60,759 bases of DNA from Mycolicibacterium iranicum (GTDB taxonomy: Bacteria > Actinomycetota > Actinomycetes > Mycobacteriales > Mycobacteriaceae), in contig NZ_LQPC01000022.1 in assembly GCF_002101705.1 (NCBI RefSeq), positions 1 to 60,759 on the forward strand, given 5' to 3'. Position 1 is the first letter of the stretch, and each line of letters opens with the position of its first letter. This document shows, piece after piece, positions 20,839-29,532 of this stretch. Below the pieces are notes generated by a model, which was not told the origin of the DNA, made no database searches, and saw only the letters and a list, made by a program, of their open reading frames with translations. The translations under genes were made by a program, and so were the position numbers.

Positions 20839-21522
20839 ATGAGTGATTCGACAGCGCTGCCGCCTGTGGTCGATGCGACGACCTGGCGGGCGGCTCTTGA
20901 CGAGCTCCGCAAGCGCGAGAAGGCCGCGACCCGTGAACTCGACGCGATCGCCGCGCAGCGGAGGCGACTGCCCATGGTTGAAATGCCGGACTACACGCTG
21001 ATCGGCGCCAACGGGCCCATCCGGTTGGCCGACATCTTCGACGGCCGTTCGCAGCTGATCGTCTACAACCACATGTGGGACAACGGCGCGGAGTGGCAGT
21101 GCGGCGGATGCACCGGTTACACCTCGCAATTCACCCGGCTGGAGTTCCTTGACAACTACGACGCGAAATTCGTGATCGTCACCTCGGGCCCCATCGATGA
21201 AGCACTCGCCTACCGGGACAGGGTCGGCAACAAGATGGAGTGGTATTCGTCGTCGGAGAGTCCGTTCGCGGCCGATGTGGACGCTGCGCCGGGAACCGGA
21301 TTCGGGGTCAACGTGTTCTTGCGAGACGGCGAGAACGTCTACCGGACGTGGCACACGAACGGTCGGGGCACCGAACAGCTCAGCCACACGTTCGCGTTGA
21401 TCGACCTCCTTCCGTGGGGCCGTCAGGAGGAGTGGCAGGACTCACCTGACGGCTGGCCCAAGAGTCCGACGTATTCGAAGTGGCTGGACGCTCCAGACGT
21501 CGCGCGACTGTACGGCCCCTAA
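20839..21522 (+). CDS. DUF899 family, thioredoxin-like protein
   Basis: 227 residues typical of DUF899: a helical N-terminus (RAALDELRKREKAATRELDAIAAQRRRLP), then a thioredoxin-like core with WQCGGCTGYTSQF (a CxxC), FVIVTSGPIDEAL, and the C-terminal half RTWHTNGRGTEQLSHTFALIDLLPWGRQE. The enzymatic role of the family is unknown; the CGGC motif suggests a redox function. It is divergent from tenA and lies 42 nt upstream of the tpx start, so it may share a redox theme with the peroxiredoxin. Confidence 0.85.
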   Translation: MSDSTALPPVVDATTWRAALDELRKREKAATRELDAIAAQRRRLPMVEMPDYTLIGANGPIRLADIFDGRSQLIVYNHMWDNGAEWQCGGCTGYTSQFTRLEFLDNYDAKFVIVTSGPIDEALAYRDRVGNKMEWYSSSESPFAADVDAAPGTGFGVNVFLRDGENVYRTWHTNGRGTEQLSHTFALIDLLPWGRQEEWQDSPDGWPKSPTYSKWLDAPDVARLYGP

Positions 21523-21564
21523 CCCCGCCGCGACGGCACGCGGCGCACTTGGCAGACTGTGGCC

Positions 21565-22062
21565 ATGGCACAGATAACGTTGCGTGGAAACCCGATCAAC
21601 ACCGTTGGTGAGCTGCCCGCCGTCGGATCCGCGGCGCCCGGATTCACACTGACAGGCACCGATCTCGGCACGATCTCCGACGAGCAGTTCCGCGGCAAGC
21701 CCCTGCTGCTCAACATCTTTCCGTCGGTAGACACGCCTGTTTGCTCTGCCAGCGTGCGCAAGTTCAACGAAGCCGCAGCGTCCAACGGCGTCACGGTGCT
21801 CAACGTCTCCAACGATCTGCCGTTCGCGCAGAAGCGTTTTTGCGGAGCCGAGGGCATCGAGAACGTGACATCGGGTTCGGGCTTCCGAGACAGCTTCGGC
21901 GACGATTTCGGAATCAAGATCGTCGACGGTCCGATGGCCGGACTGCTCGGTCGCGCGGTGGTCGTGGTGGACGCCGACGGCAAGGTCGCCTACACCGAAC
22001 TGGTGCCTGAGATCGGCCAAGAGCCCGACTACGACGCCGCACTGGCCGCGATCGGTTCGTGA
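21565..22062 (+). CDS. tpx: thiol peroxidase Tpx
   Basis: 165 residues, close to M. tuberculosis Tpx throughout. The peroxidatic Cys is in SVDTPVCSAS (Cys60) and the resolving Cys in KRFCGAEG (Cys93). The extra Cys80 of M. tuberculosis is Asn here. It reduces peroxides with electrons from thioredoxin. The ATG gives the family N-terminus MAQITLRGNPINTVGELP; an in-frame GTG two codons earlier is possible but unnecessary. Confidence 0.97.
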   Translation: MAQITLRGNPINTVGELPAVGSAAPGFTLTGTDLGTISDEQFRGKPLLLNIFPSVDTPVCSASVRKFNEAAASNGVTVLNVSNDLPFAQKRFCGAEGIENVTSGSGFRDSFGDDFGIKIVDGPMAGLLGRAVVVVDADGKVAYTELVPEIGQEPDYDAALAAIGS

Positions 22063-22157
22063 CGCGCGACACACCCTAGAGGGCGACGCGCCGGTATAGG
22101 TCACTGTTCGATTCCGGTACCGCATCTCCTTGATTCAGCGTCCTGCGACGACGGAAT

Positions 22158-22178
22158 TACACCCTTGTAGGTGGTGTA
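22158..22178. promoter_or_regulatory. inverted repeat upstream of ripD
   Basis: TACACC and GGTGTA are separated by 9 nt, 30 nt before the predicted start of ripD. This could be a regulator site or overlap the promoter. The regulator is unknown and chance cannot be excluded. Confidence 0.3.
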
Positions 22179-22207
22179 GAAGTGGTCATAGTGACTGTTG
22201 TTAATCA

Positions 22208-22885
22208 ATGAGTCCAGTGTCGATCAAAGGCGCTGGCTTGCGGAAAGCGGGAAGTGCAATGCGACGCGTCTTGGTCTTGGTCATCGGTCTCGCCCTCTTG
22301 CTGGCGACGCCGGGCTTGGCGACGGCTCAACCCACGCGGTCGGCGGCCAACCAGAAGGCGGTCGAGGCCGTCATCGCACGGGCGCTCTCTCAGCGCGGCG
22401 TTCCGTTCGCCTACGGCGGCGGCGGCGCGTCGGGACCCAGCAAGGGGACCGTCGCGGTGCCCGACGCTGACCCTGCCATTCCCGACCAGGCGGAGGTCGA
22501 TGCCCAGTCACTGGACGTGACACCGGGCCTCAACCTCCCGAGCGTCACCCCCAATGCGACGGTGCCGGCACTTCCCGGCGCAACGGCACCCGCCCCGCGC
22601 AGGGAAGTTGTCGGATTCGATGCGTCGGGTCTGATGGTCTACGCCTACGCCGGCGTCGGGGTGAAGCTGCCGCGTTCCTCGGGTGAGATGTACAAGGTCG
22701 GCCAGAAGGTCATGCCGTCCTTGGCACTGCCGGGTGACCTCATCTTCTACGGCCCCGAGGGCACGCAGAGTGTTGCGCTGTTCGTTGGCAACGGGCAGAT
22801 GGTGGAGACGACCGACGCCGGCGTCGCCGTGTCGCCGGTCCGCACCAAGGACATGACCCCCTACCTGGTGCGCATCATTGCCTGA
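22208..22885 (+). CDS. ripD: RipD-like secreted NlpC/P60-fold protein lacking catalytic Cys
   Basis: 225 residues: a signal peptide (hydrophobic VLVLVIGLALLLATPGLATA), a linker, then the P60 fold with FDASGLMVYAYAGVGVKLPRSSGEMYKVGQKV and GDLIFYGPEGTQSVALFVG. The usual FDCSGL Cys is replaced by Ala, as in M. tuberculosis RipD, which is described as binding peptidoglycan without hydrolysing it. The Pro/Gln repeat tail of RipD is absent, and a longer linker (SLDVTPGLNLPSVTPNATVPALPG) sits before the fold instead. ATG at 22259 is an alternative start that removes the charged N-terminus. Confidence 0.85.
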   Translation: MSPVSIKGAGLRKAGSAMRRVLVLVIGLALLLATPGLATAQPTRSAANQKAVEAVIARALSQRGVPFAYGGGGASGPSKGTVAVPDADPAIPDQAEVDAQSLDVTPGLNLPSVTPNATVPALPGATAPAPRREVVGFDASGLMVYAYAGVGVKLPRSSGEMYKVGQKVMPSLALPGDLIFYGPEGTQSVALFVGNGQMVETTDAGVAVSPVRTKDMTPYLVRIIA

Positions 22886-23339
22886 TGCCCCGCCTCCGGC
22901 GCCGGCCTCCTGCCGGGCCTCGTGGGCGCTGGCGCGCGTGACAGGCCAGCGTGGCGCGGGGCCGCGTCATCGAGCAGACCATCGGCCGAACCCGACGCGA
23001 AAGCGATTCGTGCACAAGAGCTTTGACACGCTCTGTCGAATGCCCTTTTTGTACCGTTCACCTCATTGACAGCAAACGGAATACTTCGTTCAGCAGGAAT
23101 CGGCCAGCTGACCACCATGGGTTCGCTGGATGGACAAAGTAACCCCGCCCGCCTGCGGCGCGATACTGCCACGAAGACCGCGTCGCAGTGACCCGTCATT
23201 GCGGAGGTCTGCGAGTACGGCCTGGCGCTGCCCACGAATCTGCCGTAAATATTGTGGGATTTACGGGTGTCGATTAATCTCATCTGGCCTGGATCACCCA
23301 CTCTCCAGCGTTGCTGGAAGTCCCACGTAAGGATTTCAC
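22886..23339. other. 454-nt intergenic stretch
   Basis: No gene was accepted here; the antisense open frame has no ribosome site and no recognisable domain. The second half is visibly more AT-rich than its neighbours. An inverted repeat, CCGTAAAT/ATTTACGG (23243-23250 and 23259-23266), lies about 75 nt before the PE-PPE hydrolase start and could be an operator or part of its 5' leader. Confidence 0.45.
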
Positions 23340-24599
23340 GTGCGCGGAATACTCGCTGCGACCGGCGCTGCAACAGTTGCTGCAGCAAGCATCGCGGCTC
23401 CCACGCCGTACACGCTCGCAGCAAATGTGCTTACCGTCACGGGCTACACGTTCGGCGGCAAGATCGACTGGGAGATGGACGAGATCTTTCGTGGGTCCTT
23501 CTGCTCAGAGGCATCGGGTAACTCCTGCACCTCGGTCGACTACAACTCCGGGGTTTCCGAAGGCGCCGAGGAGGATGGGCTGAGGGCCCTGCGAGCCGCA
23601 TTCGGCGTGACCGCGCCGCCAACGGTGGTCGTCGGCTTTTCACAGGGCGCGACGATCGCCACGCACTGGCTCCAGGAGACCGCGGGTAGCGCAGACGCGC
23701 CCGCCCCTGAGGACCTGTCGTTCGTGCTGGCCGCAAATCCGAAGCGCAAGTACGGCGGCGTCCGCAGCGGCTTCGCCGAGCCCACGCCACACACCGAATA
23801 CGACGTGGTCGACATCGCCATCGAGTACGACGGTGCCGCCGACTTCCCGACCGACCCGCGCAACCTGCTCGCGCTCGCCAACGCGTTGGCCGGATTCGCC
23901 TACTTTCACATCCCCGGCTACAACAACATCGACCTCGAGACCGCCGACAAGCTGGTGTGGAAGGAGGGAAACACCACCTACGTGCTGATCCGGCGCGAGA
24001 ACCTTCCGCTACTGGAGCCGCTGCGCATGCTGGGCCTCGACGAGCTCGCCGATGCTCTCAACGGCCCGCTGAAAGAGGCGATCGACGAGGCCTACGATCG
24101 CGACTATCCGGGTCTCATCGATCCGGAAAGGCATGACGAAGTGCTGGGTGAGGTGTTGCCCGGCGGCGCGACCGCTGACATCGAGCGCACCGCGGTGAGA
24201 TACCTCTCGCGCACGTTCGCTACGGCAACGCCGGACGACGCGCACGACGAGCGGGAAGCCGAGGCGGCCTCCGCCCTTTCGCCGAGTGACCTCGGCCAGG
24301 GCACGGTCGATGAGGACGGAGACGAGGACGAGGCGCCCGACACAACGTCGGCCACGCCGGACTCCGGTGACGACGAAGCCGCGGAGCCGGACTCCGATGA
24401 CGACGAAGCCGCGGAGCCGGACGACGAAGCCGATGAGCCGGATGCCGCCGCGGACGACGACGAGCGCGGTGCCGGGGTCGCGGAATCGACCCGTGATGCC
24501 CGGAAGTCCACGAAATCCGCGGGCTCCCGAGCCGACACCGACACCCAGACCGAGTCGGAATCCGACGCGGACGGCGACTCCGGCGCTTCGACCGAATAG
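23340..24599 (+). CDS. secreted PE-PPE-domain serine hydrolase with acidic tail
   Basis: 419 residues. A signal-like N-terminus (ILAATGAATVAAASIAAPTPYTLA) leads directly into the PE-PPE alpha/beta-hydrolase domain, with the nucleophile Ser in VVVGFSQGATIA (about 101) and later AANPKRKYGG and FAYFHIPGYNN blocks. No PE or PPE domain precedes it, so it would use a standard signal rather than ESX secretion. From about residue 310 the tail is very acidic, with a duplicated DDEAAEPDSD unit and a Ser/Thr/Asp-rich end. The GTG has GTAAGGA upstream. It is probably a cell-envelope esterase or lipase; substrate unknown. Confidence 0.85.
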   Translation: MRGILAATGAATVAAASIAAPTPYTLAANVLTVTGYTFGGKIDWEMDEIFRGSFCSEASGNSCTSVDYNSGVSEGAEEDGLRALRAAFGVTAPPTVVVGFSQGATIATHWLQETAGSADAPAPEDLSFVLAANPKRKYGGVRSGFAEPTPHTEYDVVDIAIEYDGAADFPTDPRNLLALANALAGFAYFHIPGYNNIDLETADKLVWKEGNTTYVLIRRENLPLLEPLRMLGLDELADALNGPLKEAIDEAYDRDYPGLIDPERHDEVLGEVLPGGATADIERTAVRYLSRTFATATPDDAHDEREAEAASALSPSDLGQGTVDEDGDEDEAPDTTSATPDSGDDEAAEPDSDDDEAAEPDDEADEPDAAADDDERGAGVAESTRDARKSTKSAGSRADTDTQTESESDADGDSGASTE

Positions 24600-24606
24600 C
24601 CGATCC

Positions 24607-25317
24607 TCACAACGCAGGCATGGCGCCTGCGACGGTGAACATCAGCACCAGGGCCGGCAGCAGGTTCGTGACCTGATGGGCGGCGATGCTGGCCGACAGG
24701 TTGTCGGTGTACAAGCGCGCCAACCCGATCGGGATCGCCACTACCAGTAGCAGCGGGGTTCTGGTCAGTTCGAGATGGGCGATCGAGAACACGACGGTGG
24801 TGACCCCGAACGCGACCCACCGTCCCCAGCGTTGGTCCACCGCATCCCACAGCAGACCGCGGTAGAGGATCTCCTCGCAGACCGGCGCAACGATCGCGAT
24901 GAGCACGAACACCGCGACGGCCCAACCCCAGGCTCCTCGCGTTGCGCCGAATACCTCGCCCGCGGCGGAATTGGCGCCCTCCCCGACGATCTGGGTCCAC
25001 AGCAGCGATGCCGGGATCGTCACGAAAAGACCCGCGACCCCAAAGATCACGCCGAGTCCCGCTGCACGCCAGGACCATTGGAGACGCAGATCGATTCGCG
25101 GCCCATTGCCGCGCAGGTGTGTGATGACGATCGCCAGCGCAGCCGCCAGAACGCTCGGCACGCCGACGACCAAGAGGAGCACCGAAACGTGCGCGGGATC
25201 CGAGGCGGCGAACGGAAGCGCCACAAGCACCGAGGTGAGCAGGTAGATCGCCTCGACGAGGACGAAGGCGCCCAATCCCCAACGGTGGCGGCGAGTTTGC
25301 CGCGGATGAACGACCAC
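24607..25317 (-). CDS. CPBP-family intramembrane protease
   Basis: 236 residues, about seven hydrophobic helices. The CPBP (Abi) motifs are present: CEEILYRG (Glu about 148-149) and FSIAHLEL (His about 181), with a third His in SIAAHQVTN. Rce1-like members are glutamate-type membrane proteases; many bacterial ones have no known substrate. It is convergent with the PE-PPE hydrolase (7 nt between stops), and 16 nt separate it from the DUF218 gene upstream on the same strand, so those two may form an operon. Start is GTG. Confidence 0.85.
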   Translation of the reverse strand: MVVHPRQTRRHRWGLGAFVLVEAIYLLTSVLVALPFAASDPAHVSVLLLVVGVPSVLAAALAIVITHLRGNGPRIDLRLQWSWRAAGLGVIFGVAGLFVTIPASLLWTQIVGEGANSAAGEVFGATRGAWGWAVAVFVLIAIVAPVCEEILYRGLLWDAVDQRWGRWVAFGVTTVVFSIAHLELTRTPLLLVVAIPIGLARLYTDNLSASIAAHQVTNLLPALVLMFTVAGAMPAL

Positions 25318-25332
25318 AGCAGAACGCTAGCG

Positions 25333-26028
25333 CTAGCTGACGTTGATGAAGGGGCTGAGTACGTCCTTGACGAATTGCGCGACGTTGATCGACGGGTTGT
25401 TGTCGGGGAAACTCACGGTCGCCAAGATGTTGCCGCCGGCGTCGGCAAAATTCCCGTCAGCACGGTCCTGATGCGACGACGACGTCACCAGGATGATCCC
25501 TGATGCGTCCGCCTGCTTGGCCAACGGCACCGAGAAGGCCGCGTTCTGCACGGTGCTGTTGGCCCGGTCCTCGACGATGATTCGCTCTTCGGGGATGCCG
25601 TAGAGGCGCAGCATCTTGCGCATCTGACCGGCCTCGGTGTTGCCGTTGCGCGGGTTGCCGCCCGTGACGATGATCGGCGACTGCGGGAACATATGGCCGA
25701 CGGCCATTCCAGCCAGCACACGAGTGTGCAGGATGAGCCGCATGGTGCCGTTGGGCTTGAGTCCGTAGCCGAGGATGACGATGGCGGGCTTGGAGAAGTC
25801 CTTGGCCACGATGGGCGGCGCCGCGTGCGCCGTGCCCCCGGTCATGCCGCCGGCGACGACCGCGAGAGCCATCGCCAGGGCGGCGATCACCGCCCTACTT
25901 CGGGCCGCCGCACGGCGCAGCGCCACTACAGACCGATGAGTCATCAACCGGTTCATCGCCGTGCGAGCCGAAGTCATTACGGTCCGGTCTCGAAGAGCCA
26001 ACGATGCGTGATCATCGTGGACTGACAT
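25333..26028 (-). CDS. secreted YdcF-like DUF218 protein
   Basis: Up to 231 residues. A basic N-terminus and a hydrophobic stretch ending AHA form a signal peptide (about 45-68). The DUF218/SanA-like domain follows with PAIVILGYGLKPNG, IIVTGGNPRNGNTEAGQMRKML and IIVEDRANSTVQNA, the last two being hallmark motifs. Family members may act on envelope precursors or cofactors; the function is unproven. Starts further in, such as 25977, would give a more ordinary signal peptide. It is divergent from a secreted hypothetical gene; the 5' ends lie close together and must share a control region. Confidence 0.8.
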   Translation of the reverse strand: MSVHDDHASLALRDRTVMTSARTAMNRLMTHRSVVALRRAAARSRAVIAALAMALAVVAGGMTGGTAHAAPPIVAKDFSKPAIVILGYGLKPNGTMRLILHTRVLAGMAVGHMFPQSPIIVTGGNPRNGNTEAGQMRKMLRLYGIPEERIIVEDRANSTVQNAAFSVPLAKQADASGIILVTSSSHQDRADGNFADAGGNILATVSFPDNNPSINVAQFVKDVLSPFINVS

Positions 26029-26065
26029 TGGAAGGATCGGCCGGTACGTGGTCTGGTGGAAGGCG

Positions 26066-26593
26066 ATGTCTTCCCACCGCCCACCCCGTCACCCCCTGGC
26101 CCTCGCCGGGGTCGCCGCAATTGCGTCGGTCCCGCTCTTCCTCGTGGCGGCACCGAGCGCGTCGTCGGCGCCCGCCTCCGACAGTCAGGGGTACATCGAT
26201 TCGACCGCGCGGTGCTCGGCACCGGACGTGATGGTCGTCTTCGGTAGCACCGAGAGCTCCCGGGTGGCGATCTGCCGCGATACCGATGGCGAGTACGAAT
26301 ACCGCGGGGTGAGGGTTCGCGACGGCGCACGGCTGATCGTGCCGGCGTCGCGATCTTCCGACGGTGCGTTTGTCGCAACCAACGACGGTATCGAATACCT
26401 GGTGACGTCGAGTGCGCTTGTGGTCAGCGTGGGGGAGAAGGTGATCCGCGACGAACCGATGGTGGATTTCCACGAGGCGAGGTCGGGTACGTCGTCTCAA
26501 GAACCGGCCACCGCGGAAGAGACGACCTCGACGCCGGCAACACCTCTGCCGCCTCCACTTCCCGCCGAAGTCGGTGGCGGCGACGGCGGCTGA
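26066..26593 (+). CDS. secreted hypothetical protein
   Basis: About 175 residues, not recognised. It has a signal peptide (ALAGVAAIASVPLFLVAAPSASSA) and a small beta-rich domain with two Cys (ARCSAPDVMVVFGS, VAICRDTDGEYEY) that could form a disulfide. A Pro/Thr/Glu-rich tail follows and ends in Gly. The ATG has GGAAGG just upstream; an in-frame GTG at 26048 is the longer option. It ends 2 nt before the MOSC gene end on the other strand. Confidence 0.65.
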   Translation: MSSHRPPRHPLALAGVAAIASVPLFLVAAPSASSAPASDSQGYIDSTARCSAPDVMVVFGSTESSRVAICRDTDGEYEYRGVRVRDGARLIVPASRSSDGAFVATNDGIEYLVTSSALVVSVGEKVIRDEPMVDFHEARSGTSSQEPATAEETTSTPATPLPPPLPAEVGGGDGG

Positions 26594-26595
26594 CC

Positions 26596-27030
26596 TCACT
26601 GGGCAGGAAGGTGCACCCTCGCGCCGACACTGATTGATCCCGACGTCAGGATCCGGCAGACCGAACCTCCGCGCTGGCTCATCGCTCTCGCCGCGCCGGG
26701 GGCGATCCAGTCGTCGAGCAATCGGCAAGGTGCGGCTTGACGCACTACCTCCAATTCGACGTCACCGATCCGCAGCCGGCTGCCGGGACGTGTCGGAATG
26801 TGCCCTGTGTCGACGGTCAGGTTGCGGCGGGTGGCTCCGGGGTCGATGGGCTGGCCGAGCTCGTCGGCCGCCAGGTTCAACATCTCCTGCGACTGGATGG
26901 TCACGTGCCGGTGTTTGGTGCCGTGATAGCGGTCGCCGACCAGCCCCGCGCCGGCTTCGGCTTCAACCGACTCGACGGAGCGCGCCGGCACCTTCCGGCC
27001 CGGCGCGATGTGGATGGCGAGAACCTGCAC
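26596..27030 (-). CDS. MOSC domain protein
   Basis: 144 residues make one MOSC domain: VQVLAIHIAPGRKVPARSVESVEAEAG, GLVGDRYHG, VTIQSQEMLN, TRRNLTVDTG and a conserved Cys in QAAPCRLLDD. MOSC domains move sulfur or bind molybdenum cofactor; this short stand-alone type resembles YiiM-like proteins. The GTG giving VQVLAIHI is taken as start; a frame continues upstream to 27174 without family similarity. Confidence 0.75.
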   Translation of the reverse strand: MQVLAIHIAPGRKVPARSVESVEAEAGAGLVGDRYHGTKHRHVTIQSQEMLNLAADELGQPIDPGATRRNLTVDTGHIPTRPGSRLRIGDVELEVVRQAAPCRLLDDWIAPGAARAMSQRGGSVCRILTSGSISVGARVHLPAQ

Positions 27031-27312
27031 GGGGCGCAAGTCTAGGTCCGCGCGAAATTCGGCCTCGATGTCGGGTACCGGCCGGAACGCCGTTTTCGTG
27101 ATGAATGCGGCAGTGCAGACAGAGAAACGTCGCGAATTCCTCGGCGAGCATCCGAATTCTTTTGCTGCAGTCAATTAGAGACGCGAACTGACGCCGCCGT
27201 CAGCAAAGAGACATTTTGCGAGAAAGTGCCTCATTCAGGTGGACAACGGGTTCGATCGCGGATACGTTTCCAGCGGTCGGGGCCACCTATAGCAACTTGG
27301 AGGGGTCACGTC

Positions 27313-28620
27313 ATGCGTTCAGCAGCACGTACCTATGTCACCGCGGGAGTCGCACTGGTGGGGGCCGGAGTCATCTCCGCGAACCCTGTCACCAATCCAC
27401 AACTTCTCCAGCACCAGTTCAATATCGACGTCGCACTGGTCGCGGCAACGCTGGCCTGCGGACCCGGCGAGGCCGGCGCGCTGTGCGGCCCGACCGACGT
27501 TTCATCGCCCGCCTCGTCCACCTCCACGTTCACCCCGACCGCAGACAGCACGAACGTGCTGAACATCCCCGCCAACCTCTTCATTGCGCTCGCAAACGTC
27601 CCTTACAACGTGTTGTTCGCGATGGGCGAGGGCAATGTGCAACTGGGATCGGACCCCGAGGGCGACTTCAGTTTCCAGCCGACGTACGAGGGCGTCACAC
27701 TGACCCAGCCGGACGGCAATATCGTGGGCCTGGGCCGGAACCTGCGGTACACCGGCAACTGGTGGCTCTACAGCCAGACCAACATTCTTGGCACCGACCC
27801 CGCCGACCCCTCCCGCTACCAGGCGATCACCAACATTCTCGTTCCGTTCCCGGCGCTCTCGGTGCCGCTTGGCAACATGTTCGCCGCCATCGCCGCATCT
27901 CAGCTACCAATGGACGTCGGCTGCTCCGGAACCGGCCCCGGCGCTTGCGACAACGTCGGCGGAATCCTCAGCAAAATGTTCGACCTTCGACACGTCGCGG
28001 CGATGTTTTCGCCGGAGGGCTACACATTCCCGACTACGCGCGCCCCGATCACGTGCAGCGAGGACGGACAGTGCTACGTCAAGGACGACGAAGGCCCTGA
28101 GGTGCCGTGGTCGGGCGAGACGGTGAAGCTGGATCCGGCGGCGCCGTTCACCAACTTCTACGACAGTCTCACCGAGGCTCCGGACGTCAACGACATCAAG
28201 CCGGTGACTCCTGAGTTCGCGACTGAGAACGTGCTGAGCCTGGCCAACGGCGTCAACACGGCCTTCAACCCGTTCGTGCTCGGAACGCAGTGCGCGATCT
28301 GTGCGCCGTTCGTTCCCAATCCGGAGAACAAGCCCATCCCGGGACCGGTTTTCGAAGACCCCGATACCGCCGAGTCGATCAGCGCGGCCGATGAGGTGCC
28401 CGAAGAGACGTTGCGGCTGCCCGAAGAGAAGGCGCCCACAGGTCCCAAGCATCGCAAGCCCACCGCCACCAGCGAAGCGGTCAAGAATGTCAGGGATTCC
28501 ATCACCTCGACCGTCTCCAAGGTGACGGACAGCTTCAAGAAGGCACCGTCCCACAGCTCGGACAAGACCTCGGACTCCGGCGCGAACCAGGACTCCAAGG
28601 GCAACGACTCCGACAACTGA
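27313..28620 (+). CDS. secreted mycobacterial protein of unknown function
   Basis: 435 residues. A signal sequence (AARTYVTAGVALVGAGVISA) is followed by NPVTNPQLLQHQFNIDVALVAA, a phrase common in mycobacterial surface proteins. The body contains LFIALANVPYNVLFAMGEGNVQLG, GNWWLYSQTNILGTDPADPSRYQ, and several Cys pairs (CSGTGPGAC, CSEDGQC, CAIC). The last ~120 residues are charged and disordered. ATG with GGAGGGG 7 nt upstream. No enzymatic motif was recognised; an envelope role is inferred from the signal and composition. Confidence 0.75.
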   Translation: MRSAARTYVTAGVALVGAGVISANPVTNPQLLQHQFNIDVALVAATLACGPGEAGALCGPTDVSSPASSTSTFTPTADSTNVLNIPANLFIALANVPYNVLFAMGEGNVQLGSDPEGDFSFQPTYEGVTLTQPDGNIVGLGRNLRYTGNWWLYSQTNILGTDPADPSRYQAITNILVPFPALSVPLGNMFAAIAASQLPMDVGCSGTGPGACDNVGGILSKMFDLRHVAAMFSPEGYTFPTTRAPITCSEDGQCYVKDDEGPEVPWSGETVKLDPAAPFTNFYDSLTEAPDVNDIKPVTPEFATENVLSLANGVNTAFNPFVLGTQCAICAPFVPNPENKPIPGPVFEDPDTAESISAADEVPEETLRLPEEKAPTGPKHRKPTATSEAVKNVRDSITSTVSKVTDSFKKAPSHSSDKTSDSGANQDSKGNDSDN

Positions 28621-28637
28621 GCCAGGACCGGTCAGCG

Positions 28638-28671
28638 CCGACCCTTACCTGAGCTCACAGGTAAGGGTCGG
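28638..28671. terminator. bidirectional terminator
   Basis: A perfect 14-bp stem (CCGACCCTTACCTG and its complement) with a 6-nt loop lies between two convergent genes. It overlaps the stop codon of the downstream minus-strand hydrolase. No long T-run follows on either strand. Confidence 0.7.
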
Positions 28672-29413
28672 CCCAGGCACTGATGATGCGCGCCGCTCTG
28701 GCCGCCTGATTCTTGCCCGTCAGCAGGTGGTCGGCGCCCTCGAGCGAGATGAAGTTCCTGGGGTGGCGTGCCGCGCGAAAGATGTCGCTGGCATTGGCGA
28801 TGCCAACTGTGTTGTCCGTCGGCGAATGCATCACCAGCAGGGCGCGGCGCAGTGTCTTGATCCGCTCCCTCAGGTCCGCCGACCGCACGTCCTCGATGAA
28901 GTGCCGTCGCAGAGTGAGCGCCTTGCCCCCGACGAGGAACAGCGCCTCACCGTCGGCTTCGATACGGTGCAGTAACGCGTCGTAGTTGTGTTCGACGTGT
29001 GCGGGCTGAAACGGCGCGCCGACACTTGCCACGGCAGCCACCGACGGGCAGCCGTGTGCCGCCGCCATGACCGCCGCGCCGCCGAAGGAATGCCCTACCA
29101 GAAGCCGCACTTCGCAGCCTCGGCCGTTCATGAATTCCACGGCGCGAATGGTGTCCTCGACCTTGTGCGAGAAAGAGCCGTCACCCCAATCTCCCTCGGA
29201 ATCACCAAGTCCGAGGTTGTCGAACCGCAGCATGCCGATGCCTTCGCCGGCCAGCTGTTTGCATATACGGCTCGCCGCGGGGCTGTCCTTACCGAGCGTG
29301 AACCCGTGCGCAAAGACGCCCCACCCGCGGACATCGCCGTCGGGTAGGTCGATCAGACCGGCGAGTGTCGGCCCACTGCTGCTGGGAAAGGTGACTCGTT
29401 CTGCCACGTACAC
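28655..29413 (-). CDS. alpha/beta hydrolase (serine aminopeptidase S33-like)
   Basis: 252 residues with the full triad: Ser in VGHSFGGAA (about 109), Asp in MHSPTDNTVGI, His in EGADHLLTG near the end. The oxyanion motif is FAHGFTLGKDS. The protein has no signal peptide, so it is a cytoplasmic esterase, thioesterase or lipase-like enzyme with unknown substrate. It resembles the OsmC-linked hydrolases, but no OsmC domain is present. It terminates within the hairpin shared with the preceding secreted-protein gene. Confidence 0.85.
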   Translation of the reverse strand: MYVAERVTFPSSSGPTLAGLIDLPDGDVRGWGVFAHGFTLGKDSPAASRICKQLAGEGIGMLRFDNLGLGDSEGDWGDGSFSHKVEDTIRAVEFMNGRGCEVRLLVGHSFGGAAVMAAAHGCPSVAAVASVGAPFQPAHVEHNYDALLHRIEADGEALFLVGGKALTLRRHFIEDVRSADLRERIKTLRRALLVMHSPTDNTVGIANASDIFRAARHPRNFISLEGADHLLTGKNQAARAARIISAWADPYL

Positions 29414-29532
29414 ATCCTGTCATCGCACGATTCGAATCGCGCCCCAGGTCACGTATCTCGACGCGGAGTTCACCGAGTTCGTGATCCGGCCAGCGGGCAG
29501 CAGCGCCACGCAGCGCTTCGTGGACAGCTTCG

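Noticed and set aside
22861..23424. 187-codon open frame on the minus strand
   Set aside because: No ribosome site or domain, overlaps the start of the PE-PPE gene; high-GC shadow frame.
29414..29532. Short plus-strand frame LDAEFTEFVIRPAGSS resembling a gene remnant
   Set aside because: No start, no recognised family and only about 40 codons; not enough support.
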